From Diphasiastrum complanatum (taxonomy: Eukaryota > Streptophyta > Lycopodiopsida > Lycopodiales > Lycopodiaceae), in NCBI GenBank assembly GCA_029204225.1, contig CM055097.1, positions 73,865,279 to 73,929,278 of the forward strand: 64,000 bases of DNA, given 5' to 3'. Under the pieces are notes generated by a model. The model was not told where the DNA came from, made no database searches, and saw only the letters and a program-made list of their open reading frames with translations. How positions within the stretch are numbered: position 1 is the first letter of the stretch; every line of letters starts with the position of its first letter. Below, one piece after another: positions 11,243 through 22,694 of this stretch. The translations under genes were made by a program, and so were the position numbers.

Positions 11243-11244
<2 letters not shown>

Positions 11245-11297
<53 letters not shown>
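11245..11297. repeat. (CT)n microsatellite, 53 bases
   Basis: A second pure ct run, separated from the first by 66 bases of unique sequence containing the near-palindrome gctcgagc. Confidence 0.95.
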
Positions 11298-11300
<3 letters not shown>

Positions 11301-11555
11301 ACAATCAGAAATGGAACATCAAGCATTCACCATAAGCAATCACCAAAGAAGCCGGAAGAAGAACGCACACTATCAATCTATCACACTACAACATACTGAA
11401 TGTAAAATGTACATATAAACCCTGAACCCTGATAGAGAGGGAGACCTAGGAGTAGACTATTAGACTAGCCAACGGCTAGTTACAGTTAATAATAAAGTAC
11501 ATCGTAAACAGTACCTAAGAAGTGTAACAATGAAGTTTATCATTGATTTCTAACA

Positions 11556-12122
11556 CTCTCCCTCAATGATAAAATTACATTCTTCTATTCCTAGTAGAGT
11601 ACGAAACTTTTCAAATTTACATCTACCTAATGACTTAGTAAAAATATCTACCACTTGATCTTCAGATTTACAGAATACAAGATCAATGGCTCCATCAAGA
11701 ATTTTCTCTCAAACAAAATGATAATGTATTTCGATGTGCTTGGTTCGAGCATGTAAAACTGGATTTTTGGCAAGGTGAATGCAGCTTTGATTGTCACAAG
11801 ATATAGTAGTTGCATCCACCTATGGTTGACCTAAATCCACAAGCAATCTTCGTAACCATATCGCTTCTTGTGCAGCATTGTTGAGTGTTTGATATTCAGC
11901 TTCTGTCGAGGATAAGACTACTGTAGGTTGCTTTTTGCTGCTCCATGAAACTGCAGCTGTACCATAACTGAATGTATGACCACTAGTAGACCTTCTGTCA
12001 TTAATGTTACCTGCCCAATCAGCATATGTATATCCTATCAATATTGGCACTTCAGATTGATCATACTTCAAACCAAAATTCAATGTCCCTCGAATGTATC
12101 TGAGAATACGTTTAGTAGACTT
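11556..12122 (-). pseudogene. Copia RNase H, interrupted by stops
   Basis: Frame 11,820-12,083 carries GYTYADWAGN (first acidic block), SSTEAEY (second) and the AIWLRRLL helix. Below 11,820, beyond an in-frame stop, the same frame continues with CDNQS, ARTKHIEIHYH and DIFTKSLG. A further stop at about 12,122 separates it from RT. All three RNase H active-site blocks are present, but split. Confidence 0.8.
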
Positions 12123-13139
12123 CTATTGTGTTTGACTAGGATCTTTCATAAACTGACTAACAACACCAACAACATAAGAAATATCAGGTCGTGTATGTGT
12201 CAAATAAATCAAACTACCCACCAACTGTCTATACAAATGAGCATCCACTTTCTCAAATTCATCATATGTAGTAAGCTTCGTGTTGACATCCATAGGTGTA
12301 CTCAAAGGCTTACAATCTTGCATATTGAACTTATAAAGCAAATCTCGTGCATATTTGCTTTGTGTAAGAAAGACCACATTTTCATTTTGCCATACTTCAA
12401 TGCCAAGACAATAGTGCATCAATCCTAGATCGCTCATGTCAAAAGCATTGAAAAGATCTGATTTGATTTCATCAATTAAGCTCTCATTACTTCCTGTAAT
12501 AATGAAATCATCCACGTACAGCACAATGAACACTATATCTGAATCTTGCCTTAGAATATAAAGATTAGGATCAGCATCACTCTTTACCATTTCCCTTCGC
12601 TGAAAGTGTTCATCAATGCAAGAGTACCATGCCCGTGGTGCTTGTCTCAATCCATAAATAGCTTTGTTGAGCTTACAAACAAGGTGCTCTCTCCCTGGTT
12701 CAATAAATCCTTGAGGTTGTACTAAGTACACCTCTTCATCCAGCACTCCATTAAGAAAAGCAGATTTAACATCCATTTGTTGGATCTTCCAACCATAGAA
12801 AGCAGAAATAGCAATGACAGAACATATAGTTACCATCTTAGCTACGGGTGCGAAGGTTTTCTCAAGATCAATACCTTCCTGCTGCTCAAATCCTCTCGCA
12901 ACCAACTATGCTTTGTATTTGTTGAGTTGCCCATCAGTTTCATATTTGATCTTGTATATCCATTTGCAAGTGATAGGCATTTTACCATCAGGTAGCTCAA
13001 CCAAGTCCCAAGTCCTATTTTGTGATATAGCTTTCATTTCTGTTTCCATAGCTTCACGCCACTCCTCGTGCTCCTTTGCTTTATCAAAAATTTTTGGTTC
13101 TTGAGCCTTAAGCACAGAACCCATTAGGGCTAGATTCAT
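12123..13139 (-). pseudogene. Copia reverse transcriptase
   Basis: Two frames separated by one stop at 12,906. The upstream frame, 12,906-13,139, has the RT N-terminus (WREAMETEMKAI, TWDLVELP, CKWIYKIK). The downstream frame, 12,123-12,905, has APVAKMVTI, QMDVKSAFLNG, YGLRQAPRAW and the catalytic LYVDDFIITG box, then RPDISYVVG. Only the nonsense change at the KYKA/LVARG boundary breaks an otherwise full RT. Confidence 0.85.
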
Positions 13140-13160
13140 CTCTAATCTTGCAGGACATTT

Positions 13161-13906
13161 TTAATTTCTACTTGATCTTCTAAGCTCTCCCTGCTCACTA
13201 GATTCGGGAGTATCTCCCTTCTTTGCACCATCTGTGACTGATAAGTACCATTTAGGTACTCTCTTGGAAATTTCAGCATCAGGCTTGCCTTTTTCCAATG
13301 GATTTTCTATATCAGAATCCACTTCCTTCTTGACCTGTACTTTCGCTCCCTCATCAAAAGGTTCAGTGATTACTTCAGATTGTTCACCTTGGCCCATCTC
13401 GTCAAACGTAGCATCTCTAGAAATTACAAGATTCTGTGCATTTGTGTCATACATCCTGTATGCCTTGGTCTTCTCATCAAATCCAAGGAAAATACACTTG
13501 ATAGCTTTTGCATCCAATTTCTTTCGTTTCTCATTAGGAATATGAGCATAAGCATCACAACCAACAATCTCAAATGCGAAATATTAGGTTTATTTCCAAT
13601 AACAGCTTCATGAGGTGTCTTACCTTCCACGGATTTTGTAGAACACCGATTCAAGATGTGCGTAGCTATGCTACAAGCTTCTGCCCAAAAGGTGTTTGGC
13701 AGACCCTTGCTTTTGAGCATCACCCTGGCCATCTCAAGAATAGATCTGTTCTTTCGTTTTGCATCTCCATTTTGCTGTGGTGAATAAAGTGTTGTAGTGT
13801 GCCTCTTGATCCCTTGATCTTTGCAAAAATCAATAAATTCTGTCAAAAGATACTCACCACCTCCATCAGATTGAATCGACCAATTCACCACCAGCTTCTG
13901 TAGCAA
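13161..13906 (-). pseudogene. Copia integrase core and C-terminal linker
   Basis: Frame 13,424-13,906 has SDGGGEYLLTEFIDF, the block around the second catalytic Asp, and YSPQQNGDAKRKNRS. Here the usual AERKNR reads AKRKNR, so the catalytic Glu position is Lys. Frame 13,161-13,517 continues with the polyprotein linker (KAIKCIFLGFDEKTKAYR, acidic stretch, RRSSRN). The zinc-binding N-terminus and the first catalytic Asp are missing, deleted between 13,906 and 13,978. Confidence 0.75.
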
Positions 13907-13977
13907 TCACTTTGTAGTGATTCTTGATGTCTTTGACAAGACATTTGTCGTTGTCAAACTCAACCTTGAGTTCTTGA

Positions 13978-14256
13978 TCAGCTCGTCCCAACAAATAGTA
14001 GATTGTTAGCTAAGCCAGGTACATATTGCACATTGCTTATCTGCTTTATCTTCCTGCTGGCTAACCTCACTAGTACCACTCCAACTCCTTTAACATATAG
14101 CAATTTGTCATCGGCTTGTCCAACTTCATCACCATTGTGAGTTTCCTTGAGTTCTGAAAACCACTCTTTCCTTGAAGTCATGTGCTTGGATGCACCACTA
14201 TCAATGTACCAGGTATCCTTGGTTTCATCACTTGTCATTAATGATGTAATGAGCAA
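13978..14256 (-). pseudogene. Copia aspartic protease
   Basis: The frame contains TWYIDSGASKHMTSRKEWF with the catalytic D-S-G-A motif, then a YVKGVGVV strand and the SNVQYVPGLANNLLFVG block that ends copia protease. It sits between gag and the truncated integrase. Between 14,256 and 14,400 the DNA contains a diverged repeat of the words gatgttgatcagcataat. Confidence 0.75.
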
Positions 14257-14406
14257 GTTTGAACTCTCACCTATATCATCTTTATATTGATCATCATCGT
14301 ATTGATGTTGATCAGCATAATTGTCTTCATAATAATCATCATTAAATTGATGTTGATCAGCATAATATTTCGCTTGCCATTCGCCTTTTCTTTGTTCTAT
14401 CTCCTT

Positions 14407-15255
14407 CTATTTCTTGAAGCATTCACGCTCCCAATGGCCAGGTTTGTTGCAGTACCTACAATTTCTAGGTTTATTTTGCTTGGAATAGCCGCGTCCTTGA
14501 CCTTGGCCTTGATTCCAATTGCCTCGATTTGAGCCATCATTGGATTGTTCTTGAAATTGTTGGGACGATCCACGATTTGAGTTTCCACCTCTTGATTGGT
14601 GTCTTCCACGACCAAATCTACCACCACATCCCCTGACTGCAAGAGCTTGATCAAATCCCCTGTTGCGATGACTCAAGTTCTCTTGACGTTGTTCTTCCTG
14701 CAAAAGCAATCCACCTAACTCTTCATAGGTTGGAAGATTTTCCCGTGTGGCTATACTTGTCACAAACATGTGATGTGACTCACTCAAACTATTCAATGTC
14801 AACTGCACGATCTCACGGTCCTGTACTCGCTCTCCAACTGCCGCTAATTGGTCATGAATCTCTTTGATCTTCAGTAGGTGATCAGCAACAGTTGCACCAT
14901 CATCCATCTGCAATGTGTGCAGCTTTGTCTTTAGGAATAGCACTCGAGATGTGTTTGTGGTCTCAAACAATGCCTTCAACGTATCCCATGTTTCTTTTGG
15001 TCCTTCTGAATCTGAAATGTAGGGAATAATTGCATCTCTAACTAATAAGTTGATGACATTCTGTGCTTTCCGTTTTCTCCTGTCAAATGCCCATTGATCT
15101 TCTTCAATCAATGGTCTTGTCTCTTCACCTGTCACGATCTCCCATAGCTCCTTTTACATCAAAATGTTCTTCAGTTTGAATTTCCAAACTGCATAGTTGC
15201 TGGCTCCTTCCAATTTGCTTGACTCATTGAGGACACTCTTGCTTAGAGTTGCCAT
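14407..15255 (-). pseudogene. Copia gag with CCHC zinc knuckle
   Basis: Gag starts at ATG 15,255 (MATLSKSVLNESSKLEGASN, then WKFKLKNIL) and meets one in-frame stop near 15,157. From 15,135 it is open to 14,407: GPKETWDTLKALFE and VLFLKTKLHTL (UBN2-like), a Gly/Arg/Asn/Gln-rich stretch, and the knuckle CRYCNKPGHWEREC near the end. The family start was chosen because the N-terminal WK block lies upstream of the stop. Confidence 0.8.
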
Positions 15256-15298
15256 TACTGAACAGATGAGTCCAAATCAAGTAATTATTCACACCACA

Positions 15299-15540
15299 CA
15301 TGATATCAAAATGGAGCACGGAAGTACGGCTGCTCATGATCCTCTTCAACTTGTGCGCTTGGATCCGATATTGGAGCATGCGATATCGGACTGGAGCGCG
15401 GATGTACAACTGCTCGAAATTCTTTAGCTAGTGCGCTTGGATCCGATATCGGTACGGACATGCGATATCGGATTGGAACGCGGATGTACGACTGCTCATG
15501 TGTCTCTTCAGCTAGCGCGCTTGGATCCGATATCAGTATG
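15299..15540. repeat. Three tandem copies of an about 80-bp unit
   Basis: Units start at about 15,299, 15,377 and 15,459 (78, 82 and about 81 bp). Each has catgcgatatcgga, tggagcgcggatgtac, gactgctc and gcgcttggatccgatatc. The unit begins and ends with gatatc. It lies where the leader or 5' LTR of the 11.6-15.3 kb copia relic should be. Confidence 0.8.
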
Positions 15541-15774
15541 TAAAAAGAGAAAATATAAGAACTTTCAGAGGGAATATTTCAGATTTCCTACTTCGGCACA
15601 GCGGCTACGCCGCCTCCTCTTTGCAAAGATTTCAAAACGAGTGATTGTTCAAATAGACAGATATCAGTAATGTGAAAAATATGAAGCTTCCTAACTCTAA
15701 ATGACAATACTAGATACTATCTAGTGTGATTTGTGGTACTCCAAACAAACAAATGAGAGATTTCTTGGCAAATT

Positions 15775-16265
15775 TCTCACACAAATAGCCCCTAGTCTCC
15801 GGGGGCACTGGCATGCCGAGGCGGGCGCTAGGACAACATTCCAGCAAGGGAGGCTGAGACTTGGTTGGAGCTCGCCCTGAGTCGCAATTCACACTCCCCT
15901 ATAGTATTGGTGGGATTCTCCACCTCCCCTCATATCAATTACTCTATCAGACTGGTAAAGCACATTTTCTCTCTCTAGGATTTTCTGGATAGAAAGTCAT
16001 TTTCTCTCTCTAGAATCGATTGATTACCAGGCTTCCTTTAATCATGCCTAGATCGTGTGAGGTGATTGCACATCGATCTGAGCTCTCTGGACTACGCTAG
16101 AACTGATCAAAGATTTTCAGCCATAGGAACTTGGCGCCGGTTGGATTCTGGTCACAGTGGCGCCGGGAGCAGCAGTGGCGCTGCTGGCGTCGGGGGCAAT
16201 GCTGGCGCTAGTGGCGCCGAAAGTAAAGCTTGTAAATGTAGCTTTACAACATCCACCCCACCTTT
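15775..16265 (+). repeat. Gypsy-type leader/LTR repeat, copy 1
   Basis: About 490 bp nearly repeated at 43,805-44,295. Landmarks are ccctagtctccgg, gacaacattccagcaaggg, cctatagtattggtgg, ttttctctctctagg and gtgaggtgattgcacatcgatc. At 16,131 it reads ttggcgccgg, like the TTGGCGCCG primer-site start common in plant gypsy elements (tRNA-Asp type). A GC-rich run of ggcgcc/ggcgct words follows to about 16,222. No gag follows this copy. Confidence 0.6.
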
Positions 16266-16835
16266 ATAAAATCTGATGTCCTCATCAGATGTCAGATTAA
16301 AGTAAAGGTGTCTCCCAATTAAAAATAACTATACATTTAAACTATTTGGCACGGTACTCAATTTACTGGCTACTTTTTATTAACATGGTAACTAGCACAC
16401 CACAAGTCGGAGGCTCAACTCATTGTATTGAAAAATTACATAACTTGAAAATATCACTATGTTTGGGAAAAGCGTAGATTTTATATTGCTTACATAAAAC
16501 CCAAGAACCTTATTAACTGGTGACAGAGACCTTTCTGTGAAGTGTTCACCCCTGTCGCTTCTGACTTTTGACTTTGGAACTCCTTTGAGCTCCTGATTTG
16601 TCCTTGATACACTTTGTGTTGAGCTCCTTGAGCTCCAGATTTGATCAGTTCCACACAGGTATTAGGGCTCCCTGAGCCAAAGGATTTATCATTTATTGCC
16701 CACCTTATGGTCCACTTTGTGCCTTGATGCTTTGCACCTTGATTTCTCTCCTTGTCCCAGCCTGATCTTGATATTTTTCCTTTTTGGCTCTTTAAGGTAG
16801 GAAAAGATTGAGTACTCGGCAACGCACCTCTCACT
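16266..16835. other. No gene seen
   Basis: A 114-codon minus-strand frame (16,490-16,834) has no recognisable motif and biased composition, and I do not call it a gene. A short palindrome gatgtcctcatcagatgtcag lies near 16,272 (20-base core). Confidence 0.45.
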
Positions 16836-17215
16836 TAGCTTGAAGTTGTTTTCTTTGAATCAGTCCAAATGTAACCATTGACCTCGTGGAGTGCCAAGGG
16901 GTCGCACCAGTTTGATCCGCATACGAACTATCTCTTCGCGTGTGTTTGAAGCACCATGTCCGTCGCACAGAACTTGACTTTCACAATTCTATCACTGGTC
17001 AGTTGCCTCATAGTCAAAACAAGAAGTGTACATCTAGCTTGGCTTCAAGTAGCTCTCTTTGAATCAGACACATGCACCCAGAGTTTGCACTAGTTCAATT
17101 TCAATATGAACTGTCCCTTAGCGTTCATTCAAAGTACCAAGTCTCTCGTTCAAGACTCAACTTTCACATTTCCTTTGTTGATCAGCTGCTTTACACGTAA
17201 CACAAGTCAGCGTAC
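16836..17215. repeat. Diverged tandem duplication, about 190 bp per unit
   Basis: Unit 1 (about 16,836-17,030) and unit 2 (about 17,033-17,215) share tagcttg, ctctttgaatcag, gca-tagttcaatt, gaactgtc, tcaagactcaactttcaca and gtcagttgcct-like words in the same order. Many substitutions show it is old. Function unknown. Confidence 0.55.
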
Positions 17216-17679
17216 TCATTATGTCTCCTCATCATTGCTGGTCCAGAGAAAGCCTATAACAAGCTATCCTTTCCACAACAAAAATTTGTCAACTTATTAG
17301 GTCCAAAGTTCGCCAGCCTCCTCGTGTGAGTATGGCTAGGTCACCTTGAATTTGCTCTCGTTTTGATCACTTTCATTCAAAATTTTCCCCAAGAGAGAGG
17401 TGTGTGTGATAGTTCCCCTCCACTTAAAAAATCAGCTGACCGGAATTAGAGTAGAGTTCTTAGACAAAAAGCATATCCAACACCTTGCTTTCCATCTTCT
17501 AGGATTATGGCTTGCTCTAACTTGTTGCCAATCTCTGAAGAGGATCCTAGTCTTTTCTCTTTGAGGAAAAACCCAACTGATACTGGATATCACCCATGCT
17601 CAGTGAGTTTTAGTTCCGAAGGTGGCCGTCCCAAATGAAGACCAACTGCTTCATAGAAGATCCCCCCTGAAATTTGTTG

Positions 17680-18741
17680 GGAGAGAGGGAGGAAGAATAA
17701 ATGACGAACACAAATGAGAAACGAACGAGAAGCGAACTCAAATAGAGAATGTTCGTGCGCAGTGGAATGGATTATTTGACTCTCTCCGTAAGCATGACTA
17801 CGCCTATCAGAATGATGAGAACTTTAGTGATAGAAATCACAGTCATTCTAGATTATGTAGCCAAACATTTAATGGATGAAGTGCTAGATGAATAATTTGT
17901 TGCGAATTGCAAGACAAATTATCTGTCGGGAATGATTCGCGAAGAGCTAGACTATGCTCGACTGATAATTAGTCGCGAATTATTCACAAAAGACAAGACT
18001 AAAAGTTGATCGTCTATTACCAGAAAGCAAAACTAGAAAGATCAAACAAAATGAAGAACAAGCATAGCAATATTAACACAGATCTGAATGCAGAACAAAG
18101 AGTTGTATCAGATTAAGTATATCATATATACAAGTTAATAATGCGATAGAGCACAATACAATAGCGGACGAAACCGCGTGCCCTACGAAGCTTATTTTGT
18201 CTATAATGAGGAATGAACCCTCTTCTCTTAATCTCTTCTTCACTCACTTGATCATCTGATCGTCATCATAGAATACGCAGATGGTATCCAATATATGATA
18301 CATAATATTACAATTGTGCATATGCAAAAGTACAGAGTGGATGTGCTATCTGTAGGGGATCATGGGTGGCTGCAATCGTTGTCGAATTGTTAGCGCAACT
18401 GCATGGGGTGAGCGTCAAAAAGGGTGCGACGTCAGCCAGTACTGAAATGAACGTTGGTGATGACGCAAAAGTGCGTCACTCTTACGAATGGCCTTAGGAT
18501 AATATTTTCAGGGTGCCTTATCTGTTAGGTCACCTTTGGCATTCAGTAAGGTAGTGTCCCCTTTTCGCCTGCCACCATGACCTCTGTAAGAACACAGTGT
18601 CGCGATTCATTCGCTTTTTCTTCGCCTGTGCAAATTTGCATGTAGAAAATGCAGACTGTGTGACAACGTTAGAAAAATATGCTGCATGAATGGAGGCAGA
18701 TTAAAATTGGGATCTAGGAGAGTAGGAGGAGTAAATCCAAC
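17680..18741 (-). repeat. Copia LTR (3' LTR of a minus-strand relic)
   Basis: It ends gtaggaggagtaaatccaaca at 18,741 followed by the pyrimidine run ccctccctt, as in the LTRs ending at 2,293 and 3,011, so it belongs to the same broad family. The left boundary is tentative (tgttgggagagaggg at about 17,678). Confidence 0.5.
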
Positions 18742-18840
18742 ACCCTCCCTTAATCTAGATCCGTGAATGCCTTGATCTTCAAACTTAGCAATGCACAACA
18801 TATGCTGTGTGCATTAACACTGAGTGCTTTCATAAAAATG
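18742..18840 (-). pseudogene. Very short copia polyprotein tail
   Basis: About 100 bp matching the last codons and polypurine tract seen at 2,294 and 3,012 (ttaatct-gatccgtgaatgccttgatcttcaaacttag). It is sandwiched between two LTR copies. Confidence 0.5.
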
Positions 18841-19031
18841 TCTAGCCTTAGGATAAGATTTACACAGTGCCTTATCTATTAGGGCACCTTTGGCATTCAA
18901 TAAGGTAGTATCTCCTTTTCGCCTATCACCATGACATGTGTAAGAACACAGTGTCACGATTCATTCGTCTTTTCTTCGTCTGTGCGGCAGATTAAAATTG
19001 GGATTTAGGAGAGTAGGAGGAGTAAATCCAA
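18841..19031 (-). repeat. Second partial copy of the same LTR
   Basis: It repeats 18,490-18,741 (gccttaggataa...ggcacctttggcattca...taagaacacagtgtcacgattcattcg...ggaggagtaaatccaaca) but lacks an internal block of about 70 bp. Confidence 0.65.
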
Positions 19032-19345
19032 CAAAATTGCCCTTTTCAACTTTTGACTTCCTGCTTGCGTCTAGTGGGCGCTGTCGCAAATGAAACTAAA
19101 CCAAGAAACAGACTAGCCATCCATCGTTTGCAAACAACGAGTTGTTTCGTTGTCGTTCACATTCGAGTACTTGAGCTGACCCATAGATTCTGTAGTCCTC
19201 TTTGTTTGATGGTATCAGCCTTCAAAAAAAAGGTTTCTTCTCGAGTCATCAGCTCCTTGTATCACAAGCAATCATGCAAACCGGACAAAGCACAAGTACT
19301 AGGACTCACCACGAATACATACAAGCAAGACACTCAAGCAGGTTT

Positions 19346-20025
19346 TGTGAAGAATTGAAAAAGATTATCTATGTTAGATATAGGGGTCTTATGATTTTTA
19401 TATCAAGCATCTAGGTGTAGGATGTTGATAGGAACAAATTTGGCATAGATGGCAAATTATCCATTTTCACTTGTAATGCCACTATTGAGCCAAAATAGAG
19501 TAAGAGGCTAAACTCGTGCCAATTAGAGTGTAGACAAGTGTAATGCTTTTCTTTGATGAATTCTAAGAGGTCCAATATGATTTAGAAGTGGAACCATTGG
19601 AGGTCCAATAGAATTTGAGGTTTGCTTGAAAATGGTCCAATAGAATTAAGATGTGCATGGATCAATGGTCCAATAGGATTAAGAGGTGTCAAAGTGTGGT
19701 CCAATCATAGTAAAGCATAGTGGTATCTCATGGATGTACTAGTATCATTGTACTCCTCATTTGGATCTAATTGATTTGGAGATTGAGTGGATTTTGAGTG
19801 TTATTGGATTTCTAGCTTTCTCTCTCTACCCGAGAGCTCATGATGATTTTCTCTCTCTACCCAAGAAGAGCAGCTTGTTTTTACTTAGATTATTTTTGGG
19901 ACATTTTCCACACATGTGAGTGAGAGTTGGAAGTGATTGAATGCATGTAGTAGTGTGTTTTTGCCATAGAATCAAAGATAGATCTTGAATCTCAATCTAG
20001 TCTTGATCTTGGTGCATCTACACAT
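19346..20025 (+). repeat. 5' LTR of element D, left part (680 bp)
   Basis: It matches 41,732-42,406 with scattered substitutions and a 4-bp length difference (gtaggatgttgatagg against gtagttgatagg). It contains six or so diverged copies of ggtccaatagaatt-aagagg, an internal short repeat. Confidence 0.9.
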
Positions 20026-20498
20026 AGTTAGAAATCAAAGTTAATCTGAAATACATTTTATGTAAGCTCTAAATGTGATGATGTAATTGGTGTACAGTTT
20101 ATCTGGTTTACTGTATATGGTTGTGATCGGGATGTGACCCGTTAGGATATATTGATCGGGCACTGATCCCGTAGATGGCTACTTGGGTTAGCCGGGTAGT
20201 CACACATAGGAAGAATTAGCCTGTACAGAGTTATTTACAGTACTTACTATACTTGGGGGCATGTCGCAAGTTTGTGGGTCGAATTTGGCCATATTGGGCT
20301 CGACCTTAGTTTGACAGGTGGTAGGCCAATTTTAGGACACCTATCTTTTCATGCAGTTTGTGAATACTCGATATGTACAATGTTTCTTTGTAATCTAATA
20401 ACTTTTGTTGTGCCATCTTTGAGAGCTTGTGAGGAGTGGCTATGGTGATTGTGTGATGTGATCTGCATACTGCACTAGATCCTTACAGAATTTCAACT
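20026..20498 (+). repeat. 5' LTR of element C
   Basis: 473 bp, the same length as the 3' copy at 36,830-37,302. By eye about 26 positions differ, roughly 5%. The region gttgtgatcgggatgtgacccg-ttaggatat and cactgatcccgtag holds short inverted words. Confidence 0.9.
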
Positions 20499-20510
20499 TG
20501 GTATCAGACC
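20499..20510 (+). other. Primer binding site of element C
   Basis: tggtatcagacc directly follows the LTR end AACT. It matches the tRNA-Met-type site for 10 bases. Confidence 0.75.
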
Positions 20511-22256
20511 GTCAGGGTGATGCAGGTATGCACGATTCGGTGGAGCTATGGGATAGCGTCTTTCACCAAGAAATAGCACTCAGAGTATCTCAGGAGAGAG
20601 GACTCCATACGGGGTATCGGCAGTCTGGATGGCAGGAGACAACAAAGTGCCTTCGATCGGAGCTTCGAGGAAGATCAGAACGATCGTCGTAGGTGGATTC
20701 CGGGGAGAATTCATGGAGAAACTTGCAGTTTCCGTCGTTTCAGGAAAATCATCGGTGGTGGCTTCATGATTCACTATGTGGACAACCGTTTGGCGTAACG
20801 GGGCTTGCATGCCAATGCAAAGAGCAGTGACAGAGAGCCATAACAATTTACAGGAAGCGATTGGGTGGAAAACGGAGGAAATTTGAAAAATAGTTTCGTG
20901 GGGTGTTGACGGTTTGGAATGAAAACTAGTGTGTTTGCAGTCGATACTGCACCAATTGGCAAGCCGTAAATTGTGTTACTAAGTTGGAGGTAGGGCGACC
21001 TTAGCCAAATAGGAGCTGCAAGTGAAAGCTCATGGAAAGCCTGAGAAATGCCCAAAATATCCTTCTCTTCAATGCTGCTAGGGTTTACAGGAGGAAAACG
21101 ATGGATCTTTCTTTGTCAGAAGTGTTTTGATGATCTGTAAACTGGTAAGGATGGGCGTTGGGATAGGGCGACCCTGACTGCAGCTAGCCGTGGAGTGCCG
21201 TGGATCAGCCAGGGAGCTGTAGCAGTTTGAATAGGGCGGTAGCCATAGCCACAAGCTTAAAGCTTCAAGCAAAGAAGGAAGAAGCAGAGAGAGAGGACCC
21301 GCGAGGGACGCACACGGCCAGAAAGAATGGGCCATAGTGTACATGGGTGGTCTAGCGGCTGCAAGAGCATTGTTTGATGCACGTGGAGGCAGATAGCCAT
21401 CCGATTATGAAGATTGAAGATCTACGGCCAAGATGGAAGGCTTGGGAAGAGCTGTGAGCCATTAGATGAAGATGGGCCATTGGGATATGGTTGAAAGAAG
21501 GTTTGAAGCTTTGAAGGGGTCCGAAGGGCCAGTGGGCCTTCAACTTCAATAAAAATCTTCATAATGAAATGGCTGAAGGGAACCGAAGGGCAAGAAATGC
21601 TCTTTCTTCATTAAAAATTTTCAGAATGAAAATTCAGTTCATTTTTGCAAGGCAAATTAGAATTGGGGCTAATTGGAACTAGAAGACACCTTTTTTTGGC
21701 CATCCTTGGGCCAAAATGACCTCTGAAACTGGTTGCTCAGAGCCAGCGGACAGAGCAACGTCACAGAGTAGGAAGAAATGTGTTTTGGGGAGTTTTCATC
21801 ACCATTCTATCGAGCGGAGTGCGGGTGACCTAGTGATGGGCTACATTCGTCATTTGGGTACCGTAGGGCCAAATTCGGGGCAATTTTTGGCTGGTGAAAC
21901 CTGCTACAAGGTTGTACAATGAGGCATTATCACTTTGAAATCATTATTACTTACTCTTGATAGGGTAACAAAGTGTTTGGTGGTAAATGCAGTATGGGAG
22001 CGAATGGTAGCAGAATTGTGTGGAGAAAGCTAGTATTGGCGATGGAAGTGCAGTTTGGCAACGTGACTACTCATCATTGGCGACAATTTTGAGAGGGAAA
22101 GCAATCACAGGTGAGAGGTAGGCATGGTATTCCGATTACAGGTGAAAAATTATTGTGATCAGGTTCAACTTTTGGAGATAGAACCAACCAACGTCAAGTG
22201 GTGTTTTGGGGGAACGCTCTCACAGGCATGATAGGCAGTGGCATTGTCGAGTCAGG
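20511..22256 (+). other. Element C internal region, part 1
   Basis: Non-coding by inspection: frames are short and carry no gag, protease, integrase or RT motif. It ends with the target duplication TCAGG (22,252-22,256) of element A. Confidence 0.6.
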
Positions 22257-22540
22257 TGTGAAAAATTGTCAACTAGTAGTATTTTCCTAACTTGAGATTT
22301 TGTAGGCCTATGGCCAAATAAAAGTTAGAGATAGGTTCATACATGTATGTAGAGGCCCAAAGTATGTGTACACTACTTTTGAGGTCACATTAATTAGAGG
22401 AGGTCGAGTGTGGAGCTCTTCTATTGGCTCATAATTTGGTGCATTCCTATTTGACCAAATTTCTAGGTATATGGGTGAATCCTATTGGACCCCAATTTTA
22501 GCCTATCATAAGACAAGTGGCCAAGAGGCACTATGGCTGC

Positions 22541-22549
22541 TATAAATAG
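22541..22549 (+). promoter_or_regulatory. TATA box of element A
   Basis: tataaatag in the 5' LTR. The same box is at 27,749 in the 3' LTR. Transcription would start about 30 bp downstream, near tgtacacatctc. Confidence 0.7.
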
Positions 22550-22694
22550 CCATCTCCACGAGTATGTACACATCTCATTTTCATTCTATTGAATGAATGT
22601 TATGCTCTTTGAAGATCCATCTTCTTCTCTCTCACTTTTTTGTTCATATCTTGCATTCTAGCCACTAGAATTGTGATTTCTTTGTTGCTATGGC

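Larger units (their letters stand above)
11556..15255 (-). mobile_element. Decayed Ty1/copia element, internal region
   Basis: On the minus strand the order is gag, protease, integrase, RT, RNase H, the copia order. The 3' end is a polypurine tract (complement of cactctccctc) at 11,556. The LTR edge ...tttctaaca lies at 11,555, so the LTR starts TGTTAGAAATC on the minus strand. Its other edge was not resolved. No primer site or 5' LTR is recognisable above 15,255; an 80-bp tandem repeat occupies that place. At least five in-frame stops and one internal deletion make it a relic. Confidence 0.85.

Noticed and set aside
11019..11243. 74- and 61-codon frames across the TC tract
   Set aside because: They are poly-Leu/Ser or poly-Arg/Glu translations of a microsatellite.
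19202..19220. Primer-site-like tggtatcag at about 19,209
   Set aside because: No LTR end precedes it and the match stops after nine bases.
20498..22256. Hidden coding capacity in element C
   Set aside because: I read the frames for gag, protease, integrase and RT motifs on both strands and found none. Short frames such as 20,498-20,692 have no conserved words.
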